Counted from the stretch's first letter, positions 1 to 9,404 are shown. The stretch is DNA of 35,362 nt from Paenibacillus sp. 32O-W (GCF_007679495.1 NZ_VEGP01000065.1:1-35362); one strand, 5' to 3'. The notes: generated by a model not told the origin, from the sequence alone. Numbers and translations are program-made.

Positions 1-6
1 ATCCCT

Positions 7-34
7 CCACCCGCATAGCGGGTGGTTTTTTGTT
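7..34 (+). terminator. Intrinsic terminator of a gene left of the window
   Basis: An 8-bp perfect GC-rich stem (CCACCCGC/GCGGGTGG, 7-14 and 18-25) with a 3-nt loop is followed by TTTTTT. It reads on the plus strand, so it presumably ends a gene outside the window. Confidence 0.8.
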
Positions 35-73
35 TCGCACGCTTCGCGAGCTCAACTGGCTAAAGCCATAATA

Positions 74-115
74 AAAACCCGCTAAGCCCCAATTCCGACG
101 GGCCTAGCGGGTTTT
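74..115 (-). terminator. Terminator of the FAD oxidoreductase operon, possibly bidirectional
   Basis: The arms AAAACCCGCTAAGCCC (74-89) and GGGCCTAGCGGGTTTT (100-115) are complementary except at one position. On the minus strand the stem is followed by a T-rich run, and it lies about 55 nt past the stop codon of the minus-strand gene ending at 171. The TTTT on the plus side could let it also back up the terminator at 7-34. Confidence 0.8.
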
Positions 116-170
116 GGTTTATGGGGCATACTGCGCCCTATGCCCATTGCTGCCGGGCATTTCCTTCAAG

Positions 171-1748
171 CTATACCGCTGTGATTGCGGGCCAATCCAA
201 TTCAATGCCTTCGCGCACCAGCAGAGCCTGGAAATCAGCCAGCAGCTCGGCCTGATTTCTTACCTGCCGTGGGGTCACTCCGCGCTCCAGACAATAGGCG
301 GCCAGATAACCGGCAGCCTCGCCGATATTCCATTCCACCGGATGGAGGCGATAACATCCGTTCGTCAAGTGGGTGACCCCAATGTTCTTGCATGCCGGCA
401 GCAAGTTATTGACCCGTACCGGAATCAGGCTGCCCAGCGGGATCTGGAACGGCAGGCTCGGGATATAGAGGCCGACCGTCCCTCCGGTCGTAGGATGCAG
501 ATCGATCCGGTAACAACCGACTCCAACCGAATCCGGGAACTTCTCGGCCCCCTGGTCTCCGCGTGTCGTCGGGCTGATGTGCTGCTCCAGTACGGTAAAT
601 TCCGCACGGATGCGGCGGGACTCGCGGATGTACGGGTACTTGGCCAGTCCGTCCTCCGTTCCCACTACATCCTTCCTCAAGCGAATTCCCGGATATCCGC
701 GCCCCCCGTCCGGACGCGGTGCTTCCGTCTGCAGCCAATAAAGCAGGCTGAGGCTTAATTGCTTCGCTTGCTCCAGATTCCGCTCTCTCTCATCCTCGCT
801 CACTTCATATATATTCCCAAGCCAATAATCATTCTGCGGCCAATTGACAATCGTTACATCGCTGTCGAAGACTCCCTCCGCGAACAGAGTACGGTCCACT
901 ATTCGCCGATAATCCCATAACGGAAAATAGCCGGGCTCCGGAAACAGCGAATAACCCTTTTGATGCGAAGCGAAGGAAGTCCAGCTCAGCAGCTTATCCG
1001 GTTGGAAATCCGCTTGATACTCCCTCCAAAATTCGTAATCCCGCGGTTTCTCAATCGTATGATCCTCCCCTTCGCGGTAATCGACGGCAAAGCAATAGGT
1101 GATCGACTGAATATCTCCGGGCTGCGCAGGTCCTTCCAGCGCATTCGGCTCTCCAGTCTCATCACTGGATTCGGCTCCTGTCACGTATTCGACGCCGGCT
1201 AACGGCAGCACATCCCCGCATTCTGTAGCATCGAGGAAATAAGGAGCGGTCAGCACCGTCTCTTCCCCCGTCCGCAAGCAAGAAACCGTTACGGAGACGA
1301 CATCGTCACCGGACGTTTCCGCCCGAACCACCCGCCGGTTCAACAAAACCTGTACGCGGCCGCTATGGATATACGGTGCCAGCATTTCTTCGAAGCAGGC
1401 AAGCGCTACCCGGGGGTCTATACAAAGACGGCTGACAATGCCGTTCCCCGGATTGAGACGTTCGTTCCGCATCGCCTCGGGGGTCATTGCAAAATTTCTT
1501 TTGTAGTAATCGCGTGCCCGGTTCCGAAACTCCCGGTAGCTCGCGGTGCAGCCGAACTGTTCAATCCAGCGGTGCTCGTCTGCGGGAACGGCTTGGCTGG
1601 TGAACTGGCCGCCCAGCCAATCGGTCTCCTCCGTCATAATTACCTGTTTGCCCTGTTTGGCCGCAGCCAGCGCTGCTGCACAGCCGCCCGTTCCGCCTCC
1701 GATAATAACGATATCGGCACGTAGACTTTTTCTATCCATTAGATTCAT
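171..1748 (-). CDS. FAD-dependent oxidoreductase (FAD_oxidored type)
   Basis: Predicted flavoprotein of 525 residues. A Rossmann-type dinucleotide motif, IIGGGTGGCAAALAAAKQGK, lies within the first 30 residues and is followed by an acidic end of the second strand (MTEE). Near residue 373 there is an ESRRI motif common in the FAD-dependent oxidoreductase family PF12831. No signal peptide or membrane segment is visible, so it is probably cytoplasmic. The substrate is unknown; relatives often sit in carbohydrate loci. I chose ATG 1748. A GTG at 1751 and an ATG at 1739 are alternatives, and AAAGGA about 10 nt upstream of 1748 is the best ribosome site. The start directly abuts the stop codon of the upstream toroid gene, so the two are cotranscribed and probably translationally coupled. 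They diverge from the sugar ABC system. Confidence 0.8.
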   Translation of the reverse strand: MNLMDRKSLRADIVIIGGGTGGCAAALAAAKQGKQVIMTEETDWLGGQFTSQAVPADEHRWIEQFGCTASYREFRNRARDYYKRNFAMTPEAMRNERLNPGNGIVSRLCIDPRVALACFEEMLAPYIHSGRVQVLLNRRVVRAETSGDDVVSVTVSCLRTGEETVLTAPYFLDATECGDVLPLAGVEYVTGAESSDETGEPNALEGPAQPGDIQSITYCFAVDYREGEDHTIEKPRDYEFWREYQADFQPDKLLSWTSFASHQKGYSLFPEPGYFPLWDYRRIVDRTLFAEGVFDSDVTIVNWPQNDYWLGNIYEVSEDERERNLEQAKQLSLSLLYWLQTEAPRPDGGRGYPGIRLRKDVVGTEDGLAKYPYIRESRRIRAEFTVLEQHISPTTRGDQGAEKFPDSVGVGCYRIDLHPTTGGTVGLYIPSLPFQIPLGSLIPVRVNNLLPACKNIGVTHLTNGCYRLHPVEWNIGEAAGYLAAYCLERGVTPRQVRNQAELLADFQALLVREGIELDWPAITAV

Positions 1749-1751
1749 CAC

Positions 1752-2846
1752 CTATTTCCTTTCACTCGATTCTGCGTTTATATCCTCGGCCTGGTCCAGC
1801 ACCAGATAGGATAAAATCCCTGCGAATGTAGCCGCTTTGCGAAATGTCGTCGTCACCGGAGTGCGCTCCGGATCATCAGAAGTTACCTTGGGCCGGAAGC
1901 AAGCGGCCCCTTCCTTAAGAACAGCTTCCTCCGTCTCACACAGCCGGCTTATGACATAATTACTGGCTCCTTCTATCTCGGGGCAGCGGGAGAAGGACAG
2001 CCAAATTTCCCAAGCGTTGTTCCAATCCCGGCACCACCAGGGAGCTTCGTTGAAGTCATTCGGACCTTCCTCCATCGCCTGCAGCATTGTGTCTACCGCT
2101 TCCCTTGCCACTTGGTTCCAACGGTCCTGCAACGGTGGCGGAAGAAGAGGAACGACCGTGTGGGCAAAGGCTATGATCGTTCCTTGGTAAGCAACGCTAT
2201 TGCCCATACCTACCTTGCCATCCCATAGCTCGGTATAGGGCCACCAGCCGGGACTGTGCTTGCCGAACCGGTCGGCCACATGCCGCACTATTTCCTCCGC
2301 CTTCGCCCGGAAGAGCTCCTCCCCTGTGACCTGATACGCTCTGCCGAATGTATGGGCGGCATAAATGTCGCCATTCAAGACATCGTGTCCTGTAGCGTTC
2401 GGATTTTTATAGACGGCGCCCGGATTCTCTTCGGCCACCTGAGTCAACAAGTATTGAGCCGACTGCACAAGGCTGCTTCGTGCCGCTTCACTGCCAGTTC
2501 CCTTATAAAGATGATATAAGCTGTTCGCTACCGCACCGATTTCCGCAATGTCGACCGTCCCGGCTTCTCCCTTCTTTACATAATAGGGTTGTCCGAACGC
2601 GCCCTGAGGAAGCTGTCTACGCCGTACATCCTCTGCCAGCTTGCGGGCGATGTCCTTGCCGTCTCCCTGATGCAGCTTCCAATCCAGCAAGTAAAAGCAG
2701 GCCGCCTCGCCTGTCGTGCAGCAGCTGGCCCGATCCCCCAGTTCCTCATCGTAAATGTAGAGCGCGCCCGTCTCTCCCTCTTCTCTAAGCAGTCCGTCAA
2801 AATAAGGCCTTAAACGGGATACGACGGATGATACAATCAAATTCAT
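1752..2846 (-). CDS. Alpha/alpha-toroid (six-hairpin glycosidase-like) protein, function unknown
   Basis: A protein of 364 residues that I do not recognise with certainty. It is rich in helices and aromatic residues, with repeated Trp/Tyr/Asp clusters such as GWWPYTELWDGK and EAPWWCRDWNNAWEIW. This resembles the alpha/alpha-barrel of glycoside hydrolase- and epimerase-like proteins. No secretion signal is visible. The start at ATG 2846 is supported by GAGGGGAG six nt upstream; a longer reading from 2882 lacks such a site. It is the first gene of a two-gene minus-strand operon with the FAD oxidoreductase. Placement next to a sugar ABC system suggests a role in processing an imported carbohydrate, but this is inference. 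Confidence 0.6.
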   Translation of the reverse strand: MNLIVSSVVSRLRPYFDGLLREEGETGALYIYDEELGDRASCCTTGEAACFYLLDWKLHQGDGKDIARKLAEDVRRRQLPQGAFGQPYYVKKGEAGTVDIAEIGAVANSLYHLYKGTGSEAARSSLVQSAQYLLTQVAEENPGAVYKNPNATGHDVLNGDIYAAHTFGRAYQVTGEELFRAKAEEIVRHVADRFGKHSPGWWPYTELWDGKVGMGNSVAYQGTIIAFAHTVVPLLPPPLQDRWNQVAREAVDTMLQAMEEGPNDFNEAPWWCRDWNNAWEIWLSFSRCPEIEGASNYVISRLCETEEAVLKEGAACFRPKVTSDDPERTPVTTTFRKAATFAGILSYLVLDQAEDINAESSERK

Positions 2847-3247
2847 GTGGAGCTCCCCTCTTTGATTGAAAATTTGGTACAATGAAGATAAAATTAATAT
2901 ATCATGAATGGGAGATTTTTTCCCCTATTTCTTACTGATAATAAAGAAAATTTCCAGAATAGAAGCCGCGTCCTCTTTGAGCTTCTTCGCCGTACACAGA
3001 TGCACAATGAACCGGCGAATATCGTGGACGTTCTCTCCGATGAACGATTCCGCGCCCCGGTTACCTTCATAACATGATCACGGTCCCCACACCCGAACTT
3101 TCATAGCGGCCGTGTTTTTGCTTTGAACGGCGTCTTCCGCTATTTTACTTTGACAATAACGAATAAACTTATCACAATGATAAAGTGGCCCCGCTTACAT
3201 CTGAGGCAGGAGGCTTTACGCGACTTTGGGATGGGGTGAATAACTGA
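2847..3247. other. Divergent regulatory region with a short coding-like remnant
   Basis: About 400 nt separate the divergent operons. On the minus strand 2925-3077 is an open stretch of 50 codons without ATG, bounded by stops, whose translation looks protein-like but which I cannot identify. Near the plus-strand regulator gene there is TTGACA at 3150-3155 and a perfect inverted repeat TTATCA-CAA-TGATAA at 3169-3183, possibly an operator. No convincing -10 hexamer sits at the right distance, so the promoter is uncertain. Confidence 0.35.
3169..3183. promoter_or_regulatory. Candidate operator, perfect 6-3-6 inverted repeat
   Basis: TTATCA (3169-3174) and TGATAA (3178-3183) are perfect inverted repeats around CAA. 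They lie 14 nt downstream of a TTGACA and 65 nt upstream of the AraC-type regulator start, where autoregulation or an unrelated repressor could act. The regulator family usually binds direct repeats, so the binding protein is unknown. Confidence 0.3.
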
Positions 3248-5578
3248 ATGCTTCATAAATTGAATCTATGGCGAAACCGATCCTTCAGAAGAAAATTATT
3301 TATATATTCCATCCTGATCTGTATAGTTCCGGTGATATTGCTTGGAACCGCTTCCTCCATTATTGCCTCGCGCATGGTTCAGGAGGAAGTGAATCATAAC
3401 CAGCAGATTATTCTGCAGCAGATGCAGTTCCAAATGGACAGCATGCTGCAATCGCTGGACAGGGCATCCATCCTGCTGGCTAACAATGCCGCCGTGGAGA
3501 AATCCGTGGAGCTGGGCCCTACCAACAAAAATATTGACTACACGCTGGAAATGATCGATTCGATTAAAAAACAGCGCAGCTTTTCCAATATCGATTATGA
3601 TGTCGCTATCGCCTTCACACTGTATAACAAAGTATATTCCAACAGGGACGGTTTCCTGGATCTTACCGACTATCCCTATTATGGATTGATTAAAAATACG
3701 GAGACCCACTACGGATCCGCGGTCGCCATTCCGCCCCATACGTATCCGGGACAGGACGAGCTTCTGTTTATGCGGCCGGTGCCGATCTTCTATTCCGAAC
3801 AGAAGAAAGGGCTGCTTATTCTGCAGGTCCCGAACGAAAAGCTGACTTCCTTCATCCAATCCGTCAATTTGGGAGAGCGAAGAAAGCTGTATATCGTCAA
3901 CGAAGAAGGAACCATTGTTCTGAGCAAGGATTCGGACACTATCGGAACGAAGCTAAGCCCATCCGTCTTCCAAGCGGCGTCATCCGGAACACAGTCCTAC
4001 TCCGGCCCTGTTGCCGTTGACGGAACCGATTACAATATATCGGCGATCAAATCTTCTTTTAACAATTGGAGCTATATCGCCATGACAGAAACCGCACTGT
4101 TAACGGATAAAGCCGATAGAATTCAGACGATCACCTGGATTGTCGCTGCTGTTCTAACCTTGGCGGCTGCCCTTCTGTCCTTCGTCGGAGCCAAGAGATT
4201 GTCCTATCCTATCCAGAGGCTGCTCAACATGCTGTCCGGGGATGCCAGGAAATCCGCGCATACGGACGATATTCAGGAGTTGGACTCTTTCATTCAGAGC
4301 ATGGTGAAGACGAATGACCGGTTGAAGAGTGAAATTAGCGAGCAGCTCCCGTACCTTAAGGAAACCGTCTTCCAGCAGCTTCTGCGCGGCGAGATGAGTG
4401 CCAAAGAGATTATCAGAGCCTCCGAAAGATACGATTTTCCGCTTCGGGGGGCCTGGTTTCACGTCTGTCTCGTCGATGTCGATGAATATGTCCGCTTTCA
4501 GCAAAATTACCGTGAACGCGACCGTTCGTTGATGATGTATGCCATTCGCAAAATCGTGGAGGAAATATGCGAGGAGAAAGAGAATCTCTCCTGCTTGACG
4601 GTAACCCCTCTACCGGGGCAAGTCGCCGTGATCCTTGGCATAGAGGAATCCAACAGCGAATCGATAGAAGCTATGGACCGAATCGCCGCCGAATTCCGGA
4701 CCAATATCCGGCAATATTTTCAATTCTCCGTGACGGTGGCGCTCAGCCGCCCTTACAAGGGCTATACCCAGATCAGTACCGCTTATCAGGAAGCGCTGGA
4801 GCTTCTAAGCTACCGGCTGTTAATGGGACATGACCGGATCATCTCTTCCCGGACGATCGAACCGGATATCGAGCAGTCACGAACGACCGTCGTCCGATGG
4901 CAGAAGGAAATTGTGTCCAGTATTTCTCAGGGTAACATAGAACAGGCGAAAGCGAAGCTGGAGGAAATTGCGGAACTGGTCCCCCGTTATGTCCACAATT
5001 CGGAAACAGTGCTTGGGTTGTTCGCTTATTTGATTGGAGAGCTGGACTATTTCCTTCAGGAAGCGGGGTTGAACGCGGAGGAAATATTCCCGGGTGATCC
5101 GTATAAGCAGTTATACTCCATGACCCGTTTGTCGGAAGTGACGGTCTGGTTTACAGAAACGATCTTCCCGGCGATACATGCCCAGGTGAGCGGCCTTCAT
5201 GCCAACAAGCAAAAGAAAACCGCGCGGCAAGTGATGGACTATATTCACGAGCATTTCGAAGAAAATATTTCACTGCAGTACGTTGCCGATGAGCTCAAGC
5301 TGTCCCCTTATCACATCAGCCGGGCATTTAAGGAAGAGACCGATACGAATTTCGGGGACTATCTGATTCAATACCGGATGGACAAGGCGAAGGAATGGCT
5401 GATTTACAGCGACATGCCGATTAAAGAAATCTCCGAAAGGCTCTGCTATACTTCGGTGCAGAATTTTACCAGAATCTTCAAGCAGGTTGCGGACATGCCT
5501 CCCGGCCAATATCGTAAAAAGTACCGTGACCCGGCCAAAGAGAATCCCGACGGAGAATCGTCAAAGCTTCTCTCATAA
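3248..5578 (+). CDS. Membrane-anchored AraC-family transcriptional regulator (YtdP/YesN-like)
   Basis: A 776-residue one-component regulator. A first membrane helix lies at about residues 17-39, an extracellular Cache-like sensor region at about 40-290, and a second helix at about 293-315. A cytoplasmic linker follows, then a C-terminal AraC double helix-turn-helix at about 658-765. That last part contains ISLQYVADELKLSPYHISRAF and the second helix pair ending PPGQYRKKYR. Length and layout match Bacillus subtilis YtdP. It lies directly upstream of two LplB/YtcP-type permeases and a binding lipoprotein, the usual context of regulators that sense an extracellular saccharide or the loaded binding protein and activate the transporter. 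A terminator follows, so the transporter has its own promoter. Confidence 0.9.
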   Translation: MLHKLNLWRNRSFRRKLFIYSILICIVPVILLGTASSIIASRMVQEEVNHNQQIILQQMQFQMDSMLQSLDRASILLANNAAVEKSVELGPTNKNIDYTLEMIDSIKKQRSFSNIDYDVAIAFTLYNKVYSNRDGFLDLTDYPYYGLIKNTETHYGSAVAIPPHTYPGQDELLFMRPVPIFYSEQKKGLLILQVPNEKLTSFIQSVNLGERRKLYIVNEEGTIVLSKDSDTIGTKLSPSVFQAASSGTQSYSGPVAVDGTDYNISAIKSSFNNWSYIAMTETALLTDKADRIQTITWIVAAVLTLAAALLSFVGAKRLSYPIQRLLNMLSGDARKSAHTDDIQELDSFIQSMVKTNDRLKSEISEQLPYLKETVFQQLLRGEMSAKEIIRASERYDFPLRGAWFHVCLVDVDEYVRFQQNYRERDRSLMMYAIRKIVEEICEEKENLSCLTVTPLPGQVAVILGIEESNSESIEAMDRIAAEFRTNIRQYFQFSVTVALSRPYKGYTQISTAYQEALELLSYRLLMGHDRIISSRTIEPDIEQSRTTVVRWQKEIVSSISQGNIEQAKAKLEEIAELVPRYVHNSETVLGLFAYLIGELDYFLQEAGLNAEEIFPGDPYKQLYSMTRLSEVTVWFTETIFPAIHAQVSGLHANKQKKTARQVMDYIHEHFEENISLQYVADELKLSPYHISRAFKEETDTNFGDYLIQYRMDKAKEWLIYSDMPIKEISERLCYTSVQNFTRIFKQVADMPPGQYRKKYRDPAKENPDGESSKLLS

Positions 5579-5621
5579 TTAAGTGTCCTTGGTTCGAACA
5601 ACTAAATACCAAATTATTCAA

Positions 5622-5675
5622 AACAGGAGATCGGGCATGATTAGAAATTCTGCCCTGATTTCCTGTTCTTTTTTT
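5622..5675 (+). terminator. Terminator after the AraC-type regulator
   Basis: A long imperfect stem pairs 5622-5636 with 5651-5667, with one bulged base and one mismatch. A run of T follows at 5669-5675. It separates the regulator from the transporter genes. Confidence 0.85.
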
Positions 5676-5678
5676 CAT

Positions 5679-5894
5679 CTCAAAATAACATAATACCGCC
5701 AGTGACGAGAGGGTATTACAAAGTGTCCGGATCCGGCTATGGCGGATTAATCTTTTGTTGCACTTCTTTATCTTTTACCGCAAAACCCGCTTCCCTCAAC
5801 AGATAATTGCGTTTAATCCGCCTAAGCCCCATAGTAAGCAGTACGAAAGCGCAGGTTTACGCCATCAAACTATAAGGAGGTAATCCGTACTGTT
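5679..5894 (+). promoter_or_regulatory. Leader/promoter region of the sugar ABC operon with a long-range inverted repeat
   Basis: A perfect 10-bp inverted repeat, GGCGGATTAA (5741-5750) and TTAATCCGCC (5813-5822), encloses 62 nt and could close a folded mRNA leader. A very strong AAGGAGGT lies at about 5875-5881, but 13-14 nt from the ATG, longer than usual. I found no clear sigma-A promoter. Confidence 0.35.
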
Positions 5895-6860
5895 ATGAAA
5901 GCCCAACCAACCGAATCTCTTCCTACACCTCCCCTTCCGGGTTCCAAAGCAACCATTTGGCGCAAGCTGGCGAAAAGAATGTGGAAGGACCGGTTTTTGC
6001 TTCTCATCGGCCTGCCGGGGATCGCTTATTTCATCCTCTATAAATATGTCCCGATGCTCGGTCTGTATTTGGCCTTCATTGATTTCAATCCGTTCATCGG
6101 GATTACGCAAAGCGAATGGGTAGGCTTCGCCCATTTTAAAACGATTTTTGCCGACGCGGAAATCGTCAACGTTCTATGGAATACCCTGCAAATCTCTTTT
6201 TTGCAAATCGCTTTTGCATTTCCTATCCCGATTGTGCTGGCCATGATGCTTAACGAGCTGCGCGGTCAAGTTTACAAAAGGGTTGTGCAATCCATCGTTT
6301 ACCTGCCCCACTTCTTATCCTGGGTGGTGGTGATCGGGATCTGTATCATCTTCATGCGAAGCGAAGGATTAATCAATCAGTTTCTTAACATACTCGGCTG
6401 GGAAGCGGTTCCCTTCCTTTCCAATCCGTCCTTGTTCAAGCCTATCGTCGTTCTTCAAGTCATTTGGAAGGAATCCGGATGGGGGACGATCATTTTCCTG
6501 GCTGCCTTGGCTGGCGTCAATCCCCAGCTTTATGAGGCCGCGGTCATGGACGGGGCCGGTCGGTTCCGGCGTATGTGGCACGTCACTCTGCCCGCCATCC
6601 GCAGCACGATTGTCATTCTGCTTATTCTGCGACTGGGCAATGTTATGGACAGCGGCTTCGAGCAAATCTTTCTGATGCTGAATCCGTTCAATATGGAAGT
6701 CGGGAACGTGCTGGATACTTACGTCTATTTCAAGGGAATCGAGCAGTCCGACTACAGCTTCGCTACCGCTGTTGGATTGTTTAAGGGAGCAGTCGGCCTG
6801 ATTCTGGTCATGTCCGCCAACTATCTAGCCAAAAAATTCGGAGAAGAAGGAATCTACTAA
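5895..6860 (+). CDS. lplB: Sugar ABC transporter permease, LplB type
   Basis: A 321-residue integral membrane protein of the polysaccharide/oligosaccharide ABC permease family (COG4209). A basic N-terminus leads into about six membrane helices, beginning at FLLLIGLPGIAYFILYKYV. The cytoplasmic EAA loop reads EAAVMDGAGRFRRMWHVTLP in the penultimate part and contacts the ATPase. It is the first of three same-strand genes: permease, permease, binding lipoprotein. No ATPase is encoded, as is usual for this family, whose members can share a general MsmX-type ATPase. The strong ribosome site is unusually far from the ATG, and no in-frame upstream start exists. The substrate cannot be read from the sequence; oligosaccharides or uronides are typical. 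The symbol marks family similarity, not proven orthology. Confidence 0.88.
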   Translation: MKAQPTESLPTPPLPGSKATIWRKLAKRMWKDRFLLLIGLPGIAYFILYKYVPMLGLYLAFIDFNPFIGITQSEWVGFAHFKTIFADAEIVNVLWNTLQISFLQIAFAFPIPIVLAMMLNELRGQVYKRVVQSIVYLPHFLSWVVVIGICIIFMRSEGLINQFLNILGWEAVPFLSNPSLFKPIVVLQVIWKESGWGTIIFLAALAGVNPQLYEAAVMDGAGRFRRMWHVTLPAIRSTIVILLILRLGNVMDSGFEQIFLMLNPFNMEVGNVLDTYVYFKGIEQSDYSFATAVGLFKGAVGLILVMSANYLAKKFGEEGIY

Positions 6861-6883
6861 CAAGGAAAAGAGGTGCAGCCTAA

Positions 6884-7759
6884 GTGAAGGAAAATACATG
6901 GAGTTCACGCCTGTTTGACGGAGTCAATATCGTGCTGCTGGCTCTTATTTCGCTGGTCATGCTGATTCCCTTTCTGTACGTAGTAGCGGTATCCTTCTCA
7001 TCGTACAAGGATTTTCTGGAGAGCAGCTTTGTTCTTATCCCTAAAGAATGGGTCATCGACTCCTACCAGTATATTTTCGGCTCCAGCTCGTTCGTGCGCT
7101 CTATCTTCGTGACGGTTTATATTACGATACTCGGTACGTTCATCAATTTGTTCTTTACGGCTACGCTGGCATATGTTCTGTCAAGACCGGTTATCGGTCA
7201 GAAAGTCGTCTTGTTCGCCGTATTATTTACTCTGCTGTTCTCGGCCGGGATGATTCCGACCTATCTGGTCGTCAAGGAGACCGGGCTCTTGAATTCCATC
7301 TGGGCGCTCATTCTGCCGGCTGCGATCAGTCCGTTTAACCTGATTGTCATGAGACAGTTTTTCATGAGCATTCCGCCGGAATTGAATGAGGCAGCCGTGA
7401 TCGACGGGGCTAACGACCTGCATACGTTTATCAAAATCATCTTGCCTTTGTCCAAGCCTTCCATGGCGGCCTTCGGCCTGTTCTACGCGGTTGCTCATTG
7501 GAACAACTATTTTACAGGAATTCTGTACCTGAACGACCCGGCCAAGTGGCCCATTCAGGTCATTCTAAGGCAAATCGTAGTGGTCAATGAAGCACAGAAT
7601 TCGCTCGGGAATCCGCAAGTGCTGCTGGAGCACTCTCCGCCGGCGGAAACGATTCAGATGGCGGCCATCATCGTCGCCACCCTGCCTATTCTGCTGGTCT
7701 ATCCGTTCCTGCAGAAGCATTTCGCCAAGGGGGTGATGCTCGGTTCGGTTAAAGGTTAA
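6884..7759 (+). CDS. ytcP: Sugar ABC transporter permease, YtcP/UgpE type
   Basis: The second permease of the transporter, 291 residues with about six membrane helices. The EAA loop is EAAVIDGANDLHTFIKIILP. It belongs to the COG0395 family that forms heterodimers with LplB-type permeases. Translation starts at GTG 6884, preceded by AGAGGTG about 9 nt upstream; it begins 23 nt after the first permease stops, consistent with one operon. The C-terminus ends in the short basic sequence typical of the family (MLGSVKG). The symbol is by family similarity only. Confidence 0.88.
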   Translation: MKENTWSSRLFDGVNIVLLALISLVMLIPFLYVVAVSFSSYKDFLESSFVLIPKEWVIDSYQYIFGSSSFVRSIFVTVYITILGTFINLFFTATLAYVLSRPVIGQKVVLFAVLFTLLFSAGMIPTYLVVKETGLLNSIWALILPAAISPFNLIVMRQFFMSIPPELNEAAVIDGANDLHTFIKIILPLSKPSMAAFGLFYAVAHWNNYFTGILYLNDPAKWPIQVILRQIVVVNEAQNSLGNPQVLLEHSPPAETIQMAAIIVATLPILLVYPFLQKHFAKGVMLGSVKG

Positions 7760-7824
7760 ATCGAAGCAGTATTGCCTGAGAAGTCATTATCGGGATAAAC
7801 TTTGGATAAGGGGGATAATCTGCA

Positions 7825-9396
7825 ATGAAAATGAAACCATGGTTAGCAGCAAGTCTGGTGCTGGCGGTATCGGCAATGACGGCCGCCTGTGCCTCGAAGC
7901 CGGAAAGCGGCGGTGCAAGCGGCGGGGAAACAACCAAGGAGAACGAGAAATTCACGATTACCGCTATCGATTTCCGTTACGGAACGATTCCGCCGGCGAA
8001 CGGCAAAGGCATCGAGATGATCAATGAGCGGTTCAATGTGGATTACAAACCGCAATATGTCGTACAATCCGATTATGTACAGAAGCTTAGTGCCGTTATT
8101 GCTTCCGGAGACATTCCGGACATCATTGTCATGGAAGGCACGGATTCGAATTTCTATAAATGGGCCAAGCAAGGGGCGTTCCTGCCTCTTAACGAATACA
8201 TGGACAAATACGAAACGTTCAAGCTTATTCCGGACAATGTCCGCAAAGCCGTAACCATCAATGGCAATATCTATGCTATTCAAAGGTATTTGACCGAAAA
8301 TTATGAGCTGACTCCGGTAATCCGTAAAGACTGGCTGGATAACCTCGGCCTGAAGGTTCCGACGAATTATGAGGAATTAAAAGAGGTGGCCATCGCCTTC
8401 ACGAAGAATGACCCGGACGGCAACGGTAAAGATGATACTTACGGTATGGCCATGTCCCAGAATATCAACCCTCATTACGGAATGGGAGCTTATTGGGATT
8501 GGAATGCGTGGTACCACAAGAACGAGGATGGACAATTTATTCCCGGCTTCATTTCGGAAGCGCGCAAGCAGCACATTTCCTTCCTGGCCGATCTTTATAA
8601 GGAAGGGGCCATTTCGAAAGATTTTGCCCTGCTGAACTGGGCACAGACGAACAAGGAGTTTTACTCGGGTAAAGCAGGAATCTTCATCGGTACTCCCCGC
8701 GGAATGAACTCCACTTACATGCAGGGGCTCGTCGATATTGATCCGAAGGCCGACATTGTGCCGATTCCTCCGTTCGAGGCTCCGGATGGCTCCAAGGGCT
8801 TCACCTCGTCCGCCGGATACTACGGTGTGATTATGCTTAACGCCAAGCTCAAGGATCAGCCGACCAAGGTGGAGAAAATTCTGGAGATGATCGATTTCGG
8901 CCGCAAGTTCTATCCTTTGGAGGAGCGCAAGCCGGATAATGCCGATTTCGACTGGATGAACGGCCACGAAAACAATGGCTACAAGATAGTAGACGGCAAT
9001 GTACAGAGAGAACCGGATGAGAAAGGTCTCTCCCCGTTCAATTATATGCCGGATAACCGGATGTGGGCACCGAACGATCTAGCCAACGGCTATTCGAAGG
9101 AATACCCGGTTGAGCTTCTCCGTAAATTGGCGGCAGAACTGGAGACTATGCATAGTGAAACAAAGCATTATATCAATCCGATGAATGCAGTCTTCTCGGA
9201 AACACGATCTGCCAAGGGCTCAGAGCTGGATAAATTCCTGTTCACCGAACAGACGAAGATGATCGTCGGCGAAAGACCGATCTCCGATTGGGACAAAATG
9301 GTTCAGGAATGGATGGACAAAGGCGGCGCCCAAATTATTAAAGAAGCTAATGAGGGCATGAAAGAGAACGGTTATACCGAGCCGCAATGGAAGTAA
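7825..9396 (+). CDS. lplA: Extracellular sugar-binding lipoprotein, LplA-like
   Basis: A 523-residue ABC solute-binding protein. The N-terminus has two Lys, a hydrophobic segment and a lipobox ending MTAAC, so Cys-23 would be lipidated and the protein anchored on the outer face of the membrane. A Gly/Ser-rich linker follows. The mature part has the features of the family 1 binding proteins of LplA/YtcQ type, including the segment QSDYVQKLSAVIASGDIPDI that forms part of the ligand cleft. AAGGGGG about 10 nt upstream supports ATG 7825. It is the last gene of the operon and is followed by a strong terminator. Confidence 0.9.
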   Translation: MKMKPWLAASLVLAVSAMTAACASKPESGGASGGETTKENEKFTITAIDFRYGTIPPANGKGIEMINERFNVDYKPQYVVQSDYVQKLSAVIASGDIPDIIVMEGTDSNFYKWAKQGAFLPLNEYMDKYETFKLIPDNVRKAVTINGNIYAIQRYLTENYELTPVIRKDWLDNLGLKVPTNYEELKEVAIAFTKNDPDGNGKDDTYGMAMSQNINPHYGMGAYWDWNAWYHKNEDGQFIPGFISEARKQHISFLADLYKEGAISKDFALLNWAQTNKEFYSGKAGIFIGTPRGMNSTYMQGLVDIDPKADIVPIPPFEAPDGSKGFTSSAGYYGVIMLNAKLKDQPTKVEKILEMIDFGRKFYPLEERKPDNADFDWMNGHENNGYKIVDGNVQREPDEKGLSPFNYMPDNRMWAPNDLANGYSKEYPVELLRKLAAELETMHSETKHYINPMNAVFSETRSAKGSELDKFLFTEQTKMIVGERPISDWDKMVQEWMDKGGAQIIKEANEGMKENGYTEPQWK

Positions 9397-9404
9397 TATA
9401 AAAC

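Noticed and set aside
114-758. A 214-codon open frame on the plus strand at the left edge
   Set aside because: It is antisense to the end of the FAD oxidoreductase gene and starts inside its terminator.
3150-3183. A sigma-A promoter for the AraC-type regulator based on TTGACA
   Set aside because: No acceptable -10 hexamer lies 16-18 nt downstream. TATCAC (14 nt) and AATGAT (20 nt) are outside the normal spacing, so only the inverted repeat is reported.
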